Shown in pieces: positions 27,242 to 36,706 of a stretch of 38,729 bases of DNA. Numbering within the stretch: the first letter of the stretch is position 1; each line of letters opens with the position of its first letter. The stretch covers positions 1 through 38,729 of the forward strand of contig PBNX01000026.1 of NCBI GenBank assembly GCA_002723375.1, given 5' to 3'. The notes beneath the pieces were generated by a model. That model was not told the DNA's origin, searched no databases, and was given only the letters and a program-made list of their open reading frames with translations. The translations under genes and the position numbers were made by a program. The stretch comes from Dehalococcoidia bacterium (GTDB lineage Bacteria > Chloroflexota > Dehalococcoidia > Lucifugimonadales > Lucifugimonadaceae).

Positions 27242-28338
27242 ATAAATCTACACTTGCAGGTCAAATTAAATCTCAACAAGGTGACTATAGTATTCATGTA
27301 GGCGAAGGAATACTGGATAAAATATATAACTTTTCAAAAAATGAAATTAATAATTCAAGAATATTTCTAATATCTGACATAAAGGTATTTTCGGGCTTAG
27401 GAACAAATATAATTAAAGCTTTTGAATCTAATTCAATAAAGGTTGAGTCTCTTTCAATAGAATTAGATGAATCGAAAAAAAATCTATCGACCGTAGATAA
27501 GATATATGGATGGCTTCATGAAAAGGGTGCCGAAAGATCTGATATTATATTTTCTCTTGGGGGAGGTGTTACTACAGATCTTATAGGCTATGTTGCTGCT
27601 ACATGGCTCAGAGGAATCAAATTGATCCATATTCCAACTACTTTGGCATCTATGGTTGATGCCTCAATTGGGGGTAAAACAGCTGTAAATCTAACACAAG
27701 GCAAGAATCTTATAGGGGCATTCCATCAACCGAATCTAATTGTCATGGACACAAAAAGTCTATCTACTTTAAATCAAAAAGAAATGAATTCTGGATGGGC
27801 AGAAGCTATAAAGCATTCTCTACTTTTTGATAATAATCTTTTTGAGAAATTTAAAAATCATTCTTCTGAATTACTTAATAAAGGCGAACCTTTTTTTACG
27901 GACATTATTAAAAGGAGCGTAGAAATTAAAGCTGATATTGTTTCAAAAGATGAATTTGAAACAGGCACAGATAGAATTAAGTTAAATTTTGGCCATACCA
28001 TTGGGCATGCACTGGAAACAGCAACTTCATACAACAGCTTACTCCACGGAGAAGCTGTAAGCATTGGAATGGTGGTAGCATCTAAAATATCTTCAGCATT
28101 ATCTTATTCGGACGATAATTTAACTAACGAAATACAAAATATTCTAGATGAATATAATCTTCCAACAAGGATTCCTAAAAACATAGATTTAGATGATCTT
28201 TACACTATTGCTAAATCCGACAAGAAAGTAAGAGCTGGAAAAATAAATTGGGTTTTACTTAAAAAAATTGGAGAATCAGTAATTGTAAATGATGTTCCTA
28301 AAGAGATTGTTATAGATTCTCTTAGGTCAAGTCAATAG
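27238..28338 (+). CDS. aroB: 3-dehydroquinate synthase
   Basis: 366 aa; 'SLGGGVTTDLIGYVAATWLRGIKLIHIPTTLASMVDASIGGKTAVNL', 'LNFGHTIGHALE', 'LHGEAVSIGMVVA'. Confidence 0.98.
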   Translation: MNKSTLAGQIKSQQGDYSIHVGEGILDKIYNFSKNEINNSRIFLISDIKVFSGLGTNIIKAFESNSIKVESLSIELDESKKNLSTVDKIYGWLHEKGAERSDIIFSLGGGVTTDLIGYVAATWLRGIKLIHIPTTLASMVDASIGGKTAVNLTQGKNLIGAFHQPNLIVMDTKSLSTLNQKEMNSGWAEAIKHSLLFDNNLFEKFKNHSSELLNKGEPFFTDIIKRSVEIKADIVSKDEFETGTDRIKLNFGHTIGHALETATSYNSLLHGEAVSIGMVVASKISSALSYSDDNLTNEIQNILDEYNLPTRIPKNIDLDDLYTIAKSDKKVRAGKINWVLLKKIGESVIVNDVPKEIVIDSLRSSQ

Positions 28339-28624
28339 ATCCGCCTGCAACAGCAGGTACTATGCTTATTTCATCGTTATCTTTAATAAGAGTATTTATC
28401 CCATCTAAATATCTAACATCTTCTCCATCAATAAAAATGTTCACATATTTATGTAATTGATTTTGCTCATCCAAAATTTTACCCAAAATTCCAGGGTATA
28501 AATTATTCAAAGCTAAGATTATATTTTCAATAGAAGGCATATTATTATCAACTTCTATATTAACTTTTCTCTCTCCATTGGTTAGATTTCTTAAAGGAGA
28601 AGGTATAATTACTATTGCATTCAT
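28322..28624 (-). CDS. MoaD/ThiS-like ubiquitin-fold sulfur-carrier protein with residues beyond the GG
   Basis: 100 aa; 'VNIFIDGEDVRYLDGINTLIKDNDEISIVPAVAGGSIDLT'; 'D.I.IVPAVAGG' is the MoaD-like terminus, but five residues (SIDLT) follow. Confidence 0.85.
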   Translation of the reverse strand: MNAIVIIPSPLRNLTNGERKVNIEVDNNMPSIENIILALNNLYPGILGKILDEQNQLHKYVNIFIDGEDVRYLDGINTLIKDNDEISIVPAVAGGSIDLT

Positions 28625-28668
28625 TTTATTTACATACTGTTTAATTGAACAAGGATATTATACACAAC

Positions 28669-29466
28669 ATGAGTATTATAGAAAGATTATCAGCCAATCC
28701 ACTATTACTAACAGATTTAGATGGAACTGTTCTATATGACGGGTCAATCCCAAAAGAATTAAAAAAATTAAGCGTTAAACTTAAAAAAGCTGGAATTCAT
28801 TTCTCATTTGCAACTGGGAGAAGCAAGGTGCCAGCGTTAAAATATGCAAAGGGCTTAGATATAGATATACCGATTATTTGTTCTGGAGGTGCAATCATTA
28901 CTGACACTGAAACAGGAACTGACATTTATAGACACGAAATCAATAATGAGGCTGTTAATCAAATTATTAAAAATTTAGACCCAGCAATTAATATTGCTAT
29001 TTACTCCAACGATGAAGTATATGTAAATAAAAGATTTAAGTGGATTGAAGATTACTGTGAAAGGCAAAAAATAAAGCTTTTTGAGTCAAATAATCTGTCT
29101 AAAATAAATAACAAAATTGTTGTTCTTTTAGTAGGTAACGAAGAAATAATTGAAACTGAACATAAAAATTTAAAACAAAGCCATAATAACCTTGAAATAA
29201 ATAAAATTTTTTCTAATATGTGCGAGATTTCATCCAAGCAAGGTAGCAAAAGACATTCGGCTAAAAATCTCCTAAAACTACTAAATCTTTCTGAAGAGGA
29301 CTTATTCTATTTTGGAGATGGTTCGGCAGATATAGATCTTATTAAGTATGCTAAATACGGATTTACTGTTAAAGAAAGTTATGCCTCACAAATGATACCA
29401 GAGGCAAAATCAATAGAGGTTCCAAAGAAGCTAGGATTTATTAATTATATTAACTCAATAATCTAG
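28669..29466 (+). CDS. HAD-superfamily (Cof-type) hydrolase
   Basis: 'LLLTDLDGTVLYDGSIPKELKKL', 'FATGRSKVPALKYAKGL', 'ICSGGAIITD', 'LFYFGDGSADIDLIKYAKYGFTV'. ATG 28669 preferred over TTG 28645. Confidence 0.9.
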   Translation: MSIIERLSANPLLLTDLDGTVLYDGSIPKELKKLSVKLKKAGIHFSFATGRSKVPALKYAKGLDIDIPIICSGGAIITDTETGTDIYRHEINNEAVNQIIKNLDPAINIAIYSNDEVYVNKRFKWIEDYCERQKIKLFESNNLSKINNKIVVLLVGNEEIIETEHKNLKQSHNNLEINKIFSNMCEISSKQGSKRHSAKNLLKLLNLSEEDLFYFGDGSADIDLIKYAKYGFTVKESYASQMIPEAKSIEVPKKLGFINYINSII

Positions 29467-30427
29467 AATTTTTTAATTTCATATTTATTTTTCTTGCTAA
29501 ACCTGGACCTTCATAAATTAAAGCTGTATATAATTGAATAGCATTTGCTCCCGCCTCTAATAATTTCCTTGTATCTTGAAAATTTGATACTCCTCCTGAG
29601 CAAATAATTACAGAATCTTTAAATTTAGGCCTCAAGTATTTTAGAATTTTTAAAGTTTCATTTATAAGAGGAGCCCCACTCTTACCTCCCTTGCCAACTT
29701 TTAATCTAGAATCACTTATAGGCTTTGTATTAGCAATTACAATTCCTATTTTATTAAATTTAGAAATGGTTTTTAAAATATTTTCATAAATATTATAATC
29801 TTCAACTCTTGGCAATTTGATTAAAATTGGAGAATCAGTGATATTGCGTGCTTTTGAAATAATTGATTCAACTGATTCAGGGTTTATAAATTTCTTTAGG
29901 TCTTCTGTATTAGGGCTAGAAATATTAATTTCAAAACCAAAGCAATGATCTTTAAAAACAGAAATATTTTCTATAATTTCATCTTCGTTCAATCCTGAGA
30001 CAGATACAATTATCCTATTTTTAACTTTTTTTAATCTTTTAAGTCTTTTTAAAATAATCATTGCTCCATCACTAGGAAAAGAAAGTGAATTTAATAAAGA
30101 TTTCTCATCAATTAATCTAATTACTCTTGGCTTGGGGTTTCCTTCCCTTGGGTTTTTCATAACTGTGCCCACAACAGAAAACCCAAAGCCCATGCTTAGA
30201 TATTTACTACTAGATTTACAATTCTTATCTAAGCCCGCCGCTATTCCGATAGGGCTAGGCATTTTTTCACCAAATAAAGTTATTTCTGTTGATTTATCGA
30301 ATTTATTAATAAATAAAAAATTAGGCATGAAATAAAGAAAGTTCTCAATAAGAGCATGAGCCATTTCAGGCGGAAAAAGAAATAATATCTTTTTAATTAA
30401 ATATTTATAGCTGAGATCTAAAAACAT
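29450..30427 (-). CDS. pyrD: Dihydroorotate dehydrogenase (class 2, quinone-type)
   Basis: 325 aa; N-terminal 'FPPEMAHALIENFL', 'SPIGIAAGLDKNCKSSSKYLSMGFGFSVVGTVMKNPREGNPKPRVIRL', 'EINISSPNTEDLK', 'VIICSGGVSNFQDTRKLLEAGANAIQLYTALIYEGP'. Confidence 0.95.
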   Translation of the reverse strand: MFLDLSYKYLIKKILFLFPPEMAHALIENFLYFMPNFLFINKFDKSTEITLFGEKMPSPIGIAAGLDKNCKSSSKYLSMGFGFSVVGTVMKNPREGNPKPRVIRLIDEKSLLNSLSFPSDGAMIILKRLKRLKKVKNRIIVSVSGLNEDEIIENISVFKDHCFGFEINISSPNTEDLKKFINPESVESIISKARNITDSPILIKLPRVEDYNIYENILKTISKFNKIGIVIANTKPISDSRLKVGKGGKSGAPLINETLKILKYLRPKFKDSVIICSGGVSNFQDTRKLLEAGANAIQLYTALIYEGPGLARKINMKLKNSRLLS

Positions 30428-30472
30428 ACTAATTGCAATTTTATAATAAAAACATTAAATTCATTTTGTTAT

Positions 30473-31675
30473 ATGAAATCTTTCTTATCATCATTTCAAT
30501 ATTCTGGATATAGAATTCTCTGGATAACAAGTGTTACTCTTATTCTGGCCATTCAAATGGCAATGCCTTCAAGAGCACTTCTTACAGACGATTTGACTAA
30601 CAGCGCATTTATATCTGGAATTGTAAGTATGGGCTTTGCTCCAGCCTTGCTTCTTTTTTCAATATTAGGAGGCGTGATTGGTGATAAATTTGAGAATAGA
30701 CGAATTATGCAAATTGTTCAGATTGGATTTTTTCTTTCCTCGTTGTCAACTTGGATTTTAATTGAATTAGATTTAATAAATTGGTATTTTTTATTCTTTG
30801 TTTCTTTGGTTCAAGGAGCACTTTTTTCATTTCAACTTCCAGCAAGATATTCGTTTGTACCAAAAATTATCCCTGAAGAAAGTGTCTCCAATGGGATAGC
30901 TTTACTATCATCAGGAATGGCTTTAGTGACCGTTTTTTCTGGATCAGCAGTAGGATATTTATATGGAAAATACGGTGCCGGAAATGTATTTTTAATAATA
31001 TCAGTTATTCAGTTTAGCGCTCTTCTTTTAGCTATGCTTCTACCTAAAACTGAAAAAAGTGACTCCGTTTCAGGTAGTTATGCTTCCGAGATGAAAAAAT
31101 CATTTGAATATTTAATTGGAAATAAAATGGTACTGTCTATTCTGTTTTCTTCTTTAATTGTAAGTATGATAGCCATGCCAGTAAGATTACAGCTCCCTAT
31201 AATTGCTAGACGACTATACTTAGTGTCTCCTCAGGAAATAGGAGTAATGCTAACTTTAGCTGGTGTTGGCGCCGTATTTGGAACTTTATTAATATCGACT
31301 TTAAAAAAAGGGAATTTAAGATTTACTGTTTTTCTACTTTCTGCTTTTGGGCTTGGTTTATGCACTTTGGCATTTGGGATAGCTCCAAAATATTCCGTAG
31401 GTTTAGTTATTGTTGTTTTCTTTGGAGCATTTGAGCAAATAAGAATGGCTTTAAGCAATGTTTTAACTATGGAATATACTGACAGCAAGTATCGAGCGAG
31501 AATGATGGGTTTCTTTATGTTAAATTTTGCCTCTATTCCACTTGGAGCATTACCAATTGGGTACGGAATTGATAAAATTGGTGCTATTAATACGTTAATT
31601 TTTGATGGAATAGCACTTATTAGTATTCTTTTAATTTTGCTATTTTTATCTACTTCTTTTAGAAAAATTAAATAA
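30473..31675 (+). CDS. Major facilitator superfamily transporter
   Basis: 400 aa, 12 hydrophobic segments; 'GVIGDKFENRRIMQIVQIGFFLSSLSTWIL' MFS loop motif. Confidence 0.85.
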   Translation: MKSFLSSFQYSGYRILWITSVTLILAIQMAMPSRALLTDDLTNSAFISGIVSMGFAPALLLFSILGGVIGDKFENRRIMQIVQIGFFLSSLSTWILIELDLINWYFLFFVSLVQGALFSFQLPARYSFVPKIIPEESVSNGIALLSSGMALVTVFSGSAVGYLYGKYGAGNVFLIISVIQFSALLLAMLLPKTEKSDSVSGSYASEMKKSFEYLIGNKMVLSILFSSLIVSMIAMPVRLQLPIIARRLYLVSPQEIGVMLTLAGVGAVFGTLLISTLKKGNLRFTVFLLSAFGLGLCTLAFGIAPKYSVGLVIVVFFGAFEQIRMALSNVLTMEYTDSKYRARMMGFFMLNFASIPLGALPIGYGIDKIGAINTLIFDGIALISILLILLFLSTSFRKIK

Positions 31676-32532
31676 TGATTTTAGAAAAAATAAAAATATT
31701 TTCAAATTTTATTAAGTTTGAGCACTCCATTTTTGCATTACCTTTTGCCCTTAGTGCATATCTATTAGTGATCGAAAACAATCAATTTAACTTAACTATG
31801 TTGCTATTGATTATTGTTGCTTTAATATCTGCTAGGACATATGGAATGGCTATAAATAGGATTATTGATAGAAACATTGACTCTAAAAATCCTAGAACAA
31901 AGTCTAGAGAACTTATAACAAAAAAAATAAGTGTTAGAGACGCATATCTAATCACCATAGTTGCTTTGGTTGTATTTTATTTAGCATTAATTGGATTCAA
32001 TAGAATTGTTTTTTTGTTGTCACCCATTGTTGTGGCTGTCTTTACTGCCTATCCATTTACTAAGAGATTTACCTACATGTGTCATCATTTTCTTGGTTTA
32101 GTATATTTAATTGCTCCTCCAGCTGTAGAAATAGCAATAACTGGAACATTTTCTTTACCTGTATTTTTATTAGGTTTAACAGGTTTTTTTTGGGTATCAG
32201 GGTTTGATATTATTTATGCAATTCTAGACATAGAATTTGATAAGAATAATAATATTTATTCAATTCCTTCAAAATTAGGTATAAAAAAAGCAAAGATTAT
32301 CTCTTGGGCCTCACATTTAATAACAATAATTCTTATATTTTTAATAGGTTTAGTTGAAAATTTAGGACTAATTTATTGGATTGGTTGTACAATATTATTT
32401 GGGTTATTTATTAAGGAGCATTTTTTGATTCTAAAAATAGATAAAAACAATATAAATAAAGCATTTTTTAATATGAATGCACAGATCTCTATTGTGCTTC
32501 TTATGATGTTTGCTTTAAGCACATTGATATAA
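31675..32532 (+). CDS. UbiA-family prenyltransferase (menaquinone pathway, MqnP-like)
   Basis: 285 aa; 'NRIIDRNIDSKNPRTKSREL' (NX3DX3D-type), 'DIIYAILDIEFDKNNNIYSIPSKLG'; start overlaps the MFS gene stop by 1 nt and lies beside UbiX/UbiD/mqn genes. Confidence 0.9.
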   Translation: MILEKIKIFSNFIKFEHSIFALPFALSAYLLVIENNQFNLTMLLLIIVALISARTYGMAINRIIDRNIDSKNPRTKSRELITKKISVRDAYLITIVALVVFYLALIGFNRIVFLLSPIVVAVFTAYPFTKRFTYMCHHFLGLVYLIAPPAVEIAITGTFSLPVFLLGLTGFFWVSGFDIIYAILDIEFDKNNNIYSIPSKLGIKKAKIISWASHLITIILIFLIGLVENLGLIYWIGCTILFGLFIKEHFLILKIDKNNINKAFFNMNAQISIVLLMMFALSTLI

Positions 32533-33134
32533 TGGATAAATATATATTAGGTATTTCAGGTGGTAGCGGAGCATTATACAGCTTAGCCATTTTAAAAGGT
32601 ATTAGTGACTCAGGAAATGCTTGTTATTTAGTTACATCTAAGCCGGGCAGAAGGGTGCTATCTTTAGAGACTGGAATAAATCTAACTGGCAAGCCCTCTT
32701 CAGATAAAAAAATTCTTCAAGAAAATTTAAATATTAATGATGGTAATTTAGAAGTTATTGATGAAAATGATGTTGGGGCAAATATTGCAAGCGGTTCGTT
32801 TAGAACTAAAGGAATGGCAATTGCCCCATGTTCTACCGGAACACTAGGAAGTATAGCTAATGGAATTTCTAGAGGTTTAATCGAAAGAGCGGCAGATGTA
32901 TGCTTAAAAGAAAGAAGGACTTTAATCGTAGTGCCTAGAGAAACTCCTTACAGCCTAATTCATCTTGAAAATATGACTAAATTAACAAAAGCTGGTGCAA
33001 TAGTTCTTCCAGCATCTCCGGGCTTTTACAATGTTCCAAAAAGTATTGATGATTTGGTCAAAATGATTTCATCAAGAGTATTAGAAAAGCTAGGGATAGT
33101 TTCATCAACTTTAAAAGAATGGGAAGGAACTTAA
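32532..33134 (+). CDS. UbiX-family flavin prenyltransferase
   Basis: 200 aa; 'ILGISGGSGALYSLAILKGI', 'MAIAPCSTGTLGSIANGISRGLIERAADVCLKERRTLIVVPRETPYSLIHLENM'. Confidence 0.95.
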   Translation: MDKYILGISGGSGALYSLAILKGISDSGNACYLVTSKPGRRVLSLETGINLTGKPSSDKKILQENLNINDGNLEVIDENDVGANIASGSFRTKGMAIAPCSTGTLGSIANGISRGLIERAADVCLKERRTLIVVPRETPYSLIHLENMTKLTKAGAIVLPASPGFYNVPKSIDDLVKMISSRVLEKLGIVSSTLKEWEGT

Positions 33135-34886
33135 TTGGTTTCCGATTTCAGGGCCTTTGTAAACAAGCTTGAGGAAGAAGGAGAGCTCCATAGAGTTAAA
33201 GAAGAAGTTGACCCGGATTTAGAAATTACTGAAATTGCTATTAGAGCTCAGAGTGAAAATAAACCTGCCATATTATTTGAAAATGTAAAAGACTCAAAAT
33301 TTCCTTTGGCAATTAATACCTTTGCTAGTGAAAAAAGAATTGACATTGCATTAGGCCAAAACCCTGAAGAAATTGGGCTTGAGTTATTAAATTTTATAGA
33401 AGCATTAAGACCTCCTAATTTAAAAAAAATCTTCAATCAAAGAAAAACTATAAAAAGGTTTTTAGCCTTCCCACCAAAAAAAAATAGTAAAAGACTGCAT
33501 ACTTTAGTTTTAGAAAATGGTCTTAAAGATTTACCAATTTTGAAGTGTTGGCCAGAAGATGGAGGTAAATTTATTACATTACCTTTAGTTCAAACTGTTG
33601 ATCCTAATAATGGAATCCCTAACTTAGGTATGTATAGAATGCATGTTTATGACGACTTTTCCACTGGAATGCACATGCAAATTGGCAAAGGAGGTGGCTA
33701 CCACTATCAGGAATCAGAAAGTCTTGGAAAAGACCTGCCTTTAGCTGTCACTCTTGGCGGAGATCCAGTACTAACAATTGCATCTATTATGGCGCTCCCT
33801 GAAGGAATCGGCGAATTAGAATTTGCAGGATTGGTCAGAGGAAAGAGAACACGCTTATCTAAATCAAAAACTATTCCTATGAGAGCTCCGTCTTCAGGAG
33901 AATTTCTAATTGAAGGATATTTAAAGCCTAAAGAAAGGAGGCTAGAAGGGCCTTTTGGAGATCATTTTGGTCATTATTCTGAAGCAGCTAATTATCCTGT
34001 TTTTCATATAAATAATGTTTATTGTAGAGAAAATGCAATATATCCGGCTACTGTAGTAGGAAAGCCACCTCAAGAAGATAAATACCTAGGGGATTGCACT
34101 CAAAATATTTTAAAGCCCTTAATTAAAGTTATTCATCCAGAAATACATGATCTTTGGGCATATTTTGAAGCTGGCTTTCACAGCTTCCTTGTTGTTTCAA
34201 CTGAAAATAGATATGCCCGTGAAGCTTATAAAACAGGACTATCTATATTGGGTCTAGGCCAATTATCATTAACTAAAGTAATGGTGCTAGTAGATAAACA
34301 TGTAGATGTAAAAAATAAGAGCGCAGTACTAGAGGAAATTAGAAAAAATTTTAACCCTATTGACTCAATTATGCTTATTTCTCAAGCTCCTTCTGATACA
34401 TTAGATTTCACATCAAAAAAAACTCACTATGGAAATAAGCTTGTAATCAATGCTACCTCTAAAGGAGCCCCTAATCAAAGCTTGCCTCCAGTACTTCCAA
34501 AAGATTTAAAAGTAATAGATGCAAATATAGAGGGCTGGAGATTAATTAAAAACACACTTTTAGTAATCAAAGCGAAAAATAATGGTGCAGGAGTAGTGAA
34601 AAATATTATAAAAAGCCCATTAATCTCAAACATTAAAATCGTTGCTGTAGTATCAAATGATATAAATTTAGAGAGTGACACAGAAGTAATGTGGGGGATA
34701 TTTACAAGATTTGATCCAGGTGATGATATCTATTTTAATAATCAGGAGTTTATAGGAGCTATTCCTAAATATGAAGGTATTTTAGGGATAGATGCAACCT
34801 GGAAAGGTGGATATCAAAAGACTTTAGAAATGGATGATAAAATAATAAAAAAGGTTAATGAAAAATGGGAAGCTTATTGGAAATAG
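33135..34886 (+). CDS. UbiD-family decarboxylase (menaquinone pathway, MqnL-like)
   Basis: 583 aa; 'DFRAFVNKLEEEGELHRVKEEVDPDLEITEIA', 'MYRMHVYDDFSTGMHMQIGKGGGYHY', 'EGPFGDHFGHYS'; TTG start. Confidence 0.95.
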   Translation: MVSDFRAFVNKLEEEGELHRVKEEVDPDLEITEIAIRAQSENKPAILFENVKDSKFPLAINTFASEKRIDIALGQNPEEIGLELLNFIEALRPPNLKKIFNQRKTIKRFLAFPPKKNSKRLHTLVLENGLKDLPILKCWPEDGGKFITLPLVQTVDPNNGIPNLGMYRMHVYDDFSTGMHMQIGKGGGYHYQESESLGKDLPLAVTLGGDPVLTIASIMALPEGIGELEFAGLVRGKRTRLSKSKTIPMRAPSSGEFLIEGYLKPKERRLEGPFGDHFGHYSEAANYPVFHINNVYCRENAIYPATVVGKPPQEDKYLGDCTQNILKPLIKVIHPEIHDLWAYFEAGFHSFLVVSTENRYAREAYKTGLSILGLGQLSLTKVMVLVDKHVDVKNKSAVLEEIRKNFNPIDSIMLISQAPSDTLDFTSKKTHYGNKLVINATSKGAPNQSLPPVLPKDLKVIDANIEGWRLIKNTLLVIKAKNNGAGVVKNIIKSPLISNIKIVAVVSNDINLESDTEVMWGIFTRFDPGDDIYFNNQEFIGAIPKYEGILGIDATWKGGYQKTLEMDDKIIKKVNEKWEAYWK

Positions 34887-35971
34887 AAAACATTATTTCA
34901 TCTGATAAAAAATTAAATAAGATAGCTGAAAAAATTATTAATAATCAGAGATTAAATTTTGAAGATGGAGTTGATCTATTTGAAACAGAAGATATACATA
35001 CACTAGGTAAACTTGCTGATATTAAAAAGAGGGAGGTATCAGGTGATAACGTATACTTCGTTCTAAATAGACATGTTAATCCCACTAATATATGCGTTTT
35101 GAGTTGCAGTTTTTGTGATTTTGCTAAAAAGAAAGGTGACGTTGACGCATATGAAATGTCAGTAGACGAAATTCTTAGTAGCATAGATGATGAAATGCAT
35201 GAAGTTCACATGGTAGGAGGGCACCATCCTACATGGAAATTTGAATACTACGAAGAAATAGTTAGATCCATCAGGGAAAAGCATCCTGATTTACACATAA
35301 AAGGCTTTACTGCTGCTGAGATAGATTACTTTCATAAAAGATGGAAAATTGATCCTGAAGAATCTCTTGCTAGACTTAAAGAAGCTGGCTTAACCTCGAT
35401 GCCAGGTGGAGGCGCTGAAGTTTTTTCATCAAGAGTTCATAAAATGCTTTTGCCCGGCAAATCAAAAGCTTCGAGATGGCAAGAAATTCATAAAATAGCT
35501 CATAATCAAGGAATCAAATCTAATTGCACAATGCTTTATGGTCATATAGAAACTATCGAAGAAAGGGTTGATCATTTTATACAGCTTAGAGAGCTTCAAG
35601 ATGAAACTAATGGATTTTTAGCTTTCATACCTCTTCAATACCAAACAGGAACCACTCAACTAACAGACAGCCCAGCAACCCCAATTGATGACCTTAAAAT
35701 GATTTCTTTAGCTAGGCTTATGCTGGACAATATTAATCATATTAAATCTTATTGGGTAACTATTGGTGAAGAGACTGCTTCTATCGGTCTTAATTTTGGA
35801 GCAGATGACTTGGATGGCACAATTGTTAAGGAGAATATAATGCATGCCGCAAATGCAAATTCACCTGGAGGGCTGGCAAGAGAAAAAATGATTTATTTAA
35901 TAAAAGAAGCAAAAAAAATTCCTGTTGAAAGAGATGCTTTATACAATAATATAAAAATTTACAATGACTAA
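34865..35971 (+). CDS. mqnE: Aminofutalosine synthase (radical SAM)
   Basis: 368 aa; 'VYFVLNRHVNPTNICVLSCSFCDFAKKKGDVDAYEMS' (CX3CX2C), 'EVHMVGGHHPTWKFEYYEEIVRSI', 'GLTSMPGGGAEVFSSRVH'. Confidence 0.95.
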   Translation: MGSLLEIENIISSDKKLNKIAEKIINNQRLNFEDGVDLFETEDIHTLGKLADIKKREVSGDNVYFVLNRHVNPTNICVLSCSFCDFAKKKGDVDAYEMSVDEILSSIDDEMHEVHMVGGHHPTWKFEYYEEIVRSIREKHPDLHIKGFTAAEIDYFHKRWKIDPEESLARLKEAGLTSMPGGGAEVFSSRVHKMLLPGKSKASRWQEIHKIAHNQGIKSNCTMLYGHIETIEERVDHFIQLRELQDETNGFLAFIPLQYQTGTTQLTDSPATPIDDLKMISLARLMLDNINHIKSYWVTIGEETASIGLNFGADDLDGTIVKENIMHAANANSPGGLAREKMIYLIKEAKKIPVERDALYNNIKIYND

Positions 35972-36698
35972 AATTGGCAAAATGCCATATTTAAATTCTG
36001 AGATATTCTACCTCAAAAAAGAAAGCGAATTAGAATATATTAATTTAACACCGAGTGAAATGGGCAAATCTATTATTAAAGGAGAAATAGATGCTGGCCC
36101 AATCTCTTTGGTAGACTTTATAAATTCTAAATCATTAAAACCAATATTAAATTATTGTGTTTCAACTAGAAAATATGCAAATAGTGTTTATATATTTTCA
36201 AATAAGAGCCTAGGAGAAATCAATAAAATTTATGTAACTAACGAAACATCTACTTCAGTAATTTTAATGAAGGTATTAAATCAATTTTACTGGAATAATG
36301 CTGGCTTAAAAATCACAAAAAATATAAATGATTCTGATGCTCAATTATTAATTGGGGACAAAGCGTTAAAATTAAATTACTCTAAAAACAAGTTTAATTA
36401 TGCAATTGATTTAGGTTACGAATGGTATAAATTTACTTCTCTACCTTTTGTATTTGCTTTATGGTCACACAATAATTTAAGTAGCAATGTGCTGAAATCT
36501 ATTCAAAAATGTATAAATTTTGGTATTAATAATTATGAAAAATCACTACAAACAATTATTAAAAAAAGAAAAGATAATTTTTTTTCTCCACTAATTATTA
36601 AAAATTACCTTAATGGTTTTAATTACAAATTAAATAAAGCAGAAAATAATGCAATAACAACCTTTAAAGAGTTGTATAATAAATTAGAGTCAAATTAA
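35964..36698 (+). CDS. mqnA: Chorismate dehydratase
   Basis: 244 aa; 'KIGKMPYLNSEIFY', 'GEIDAGPISLVDFI', 'AIDLGYEWYKFTSLPFVFALW', positioned between mqnE and mqnC. Confidence 0.9.
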   Translation: MTKIGKMPYLNSEIFYLKKESELEYINLTPSEMGKSIIKGEIDAGPISLVDFINSKSLKPILNYCVSTRKYANSVYIFSNKSLGEINKIYVTNETSTSVILMKVLNQFYWNNAGLKITKNINDSDAQLLIGDKALKLNYSKNKFNYAIDLGYEWYKFTSLPFVFALWSHNNLSSNVLKSIQKCINFGINNYEKSLQTIIKKRKDNFFSPLIIKNYLNGFNYKLNKAENNAITTFKELYNKLESN

Positions 36699-36706
36699 AA
36701 AACAAA

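Noticed and set aside
31231-31488. Minus-strand 85-aa ORF opposite the MFS gene
   Set aside because: Antisense shadow ORF without features.
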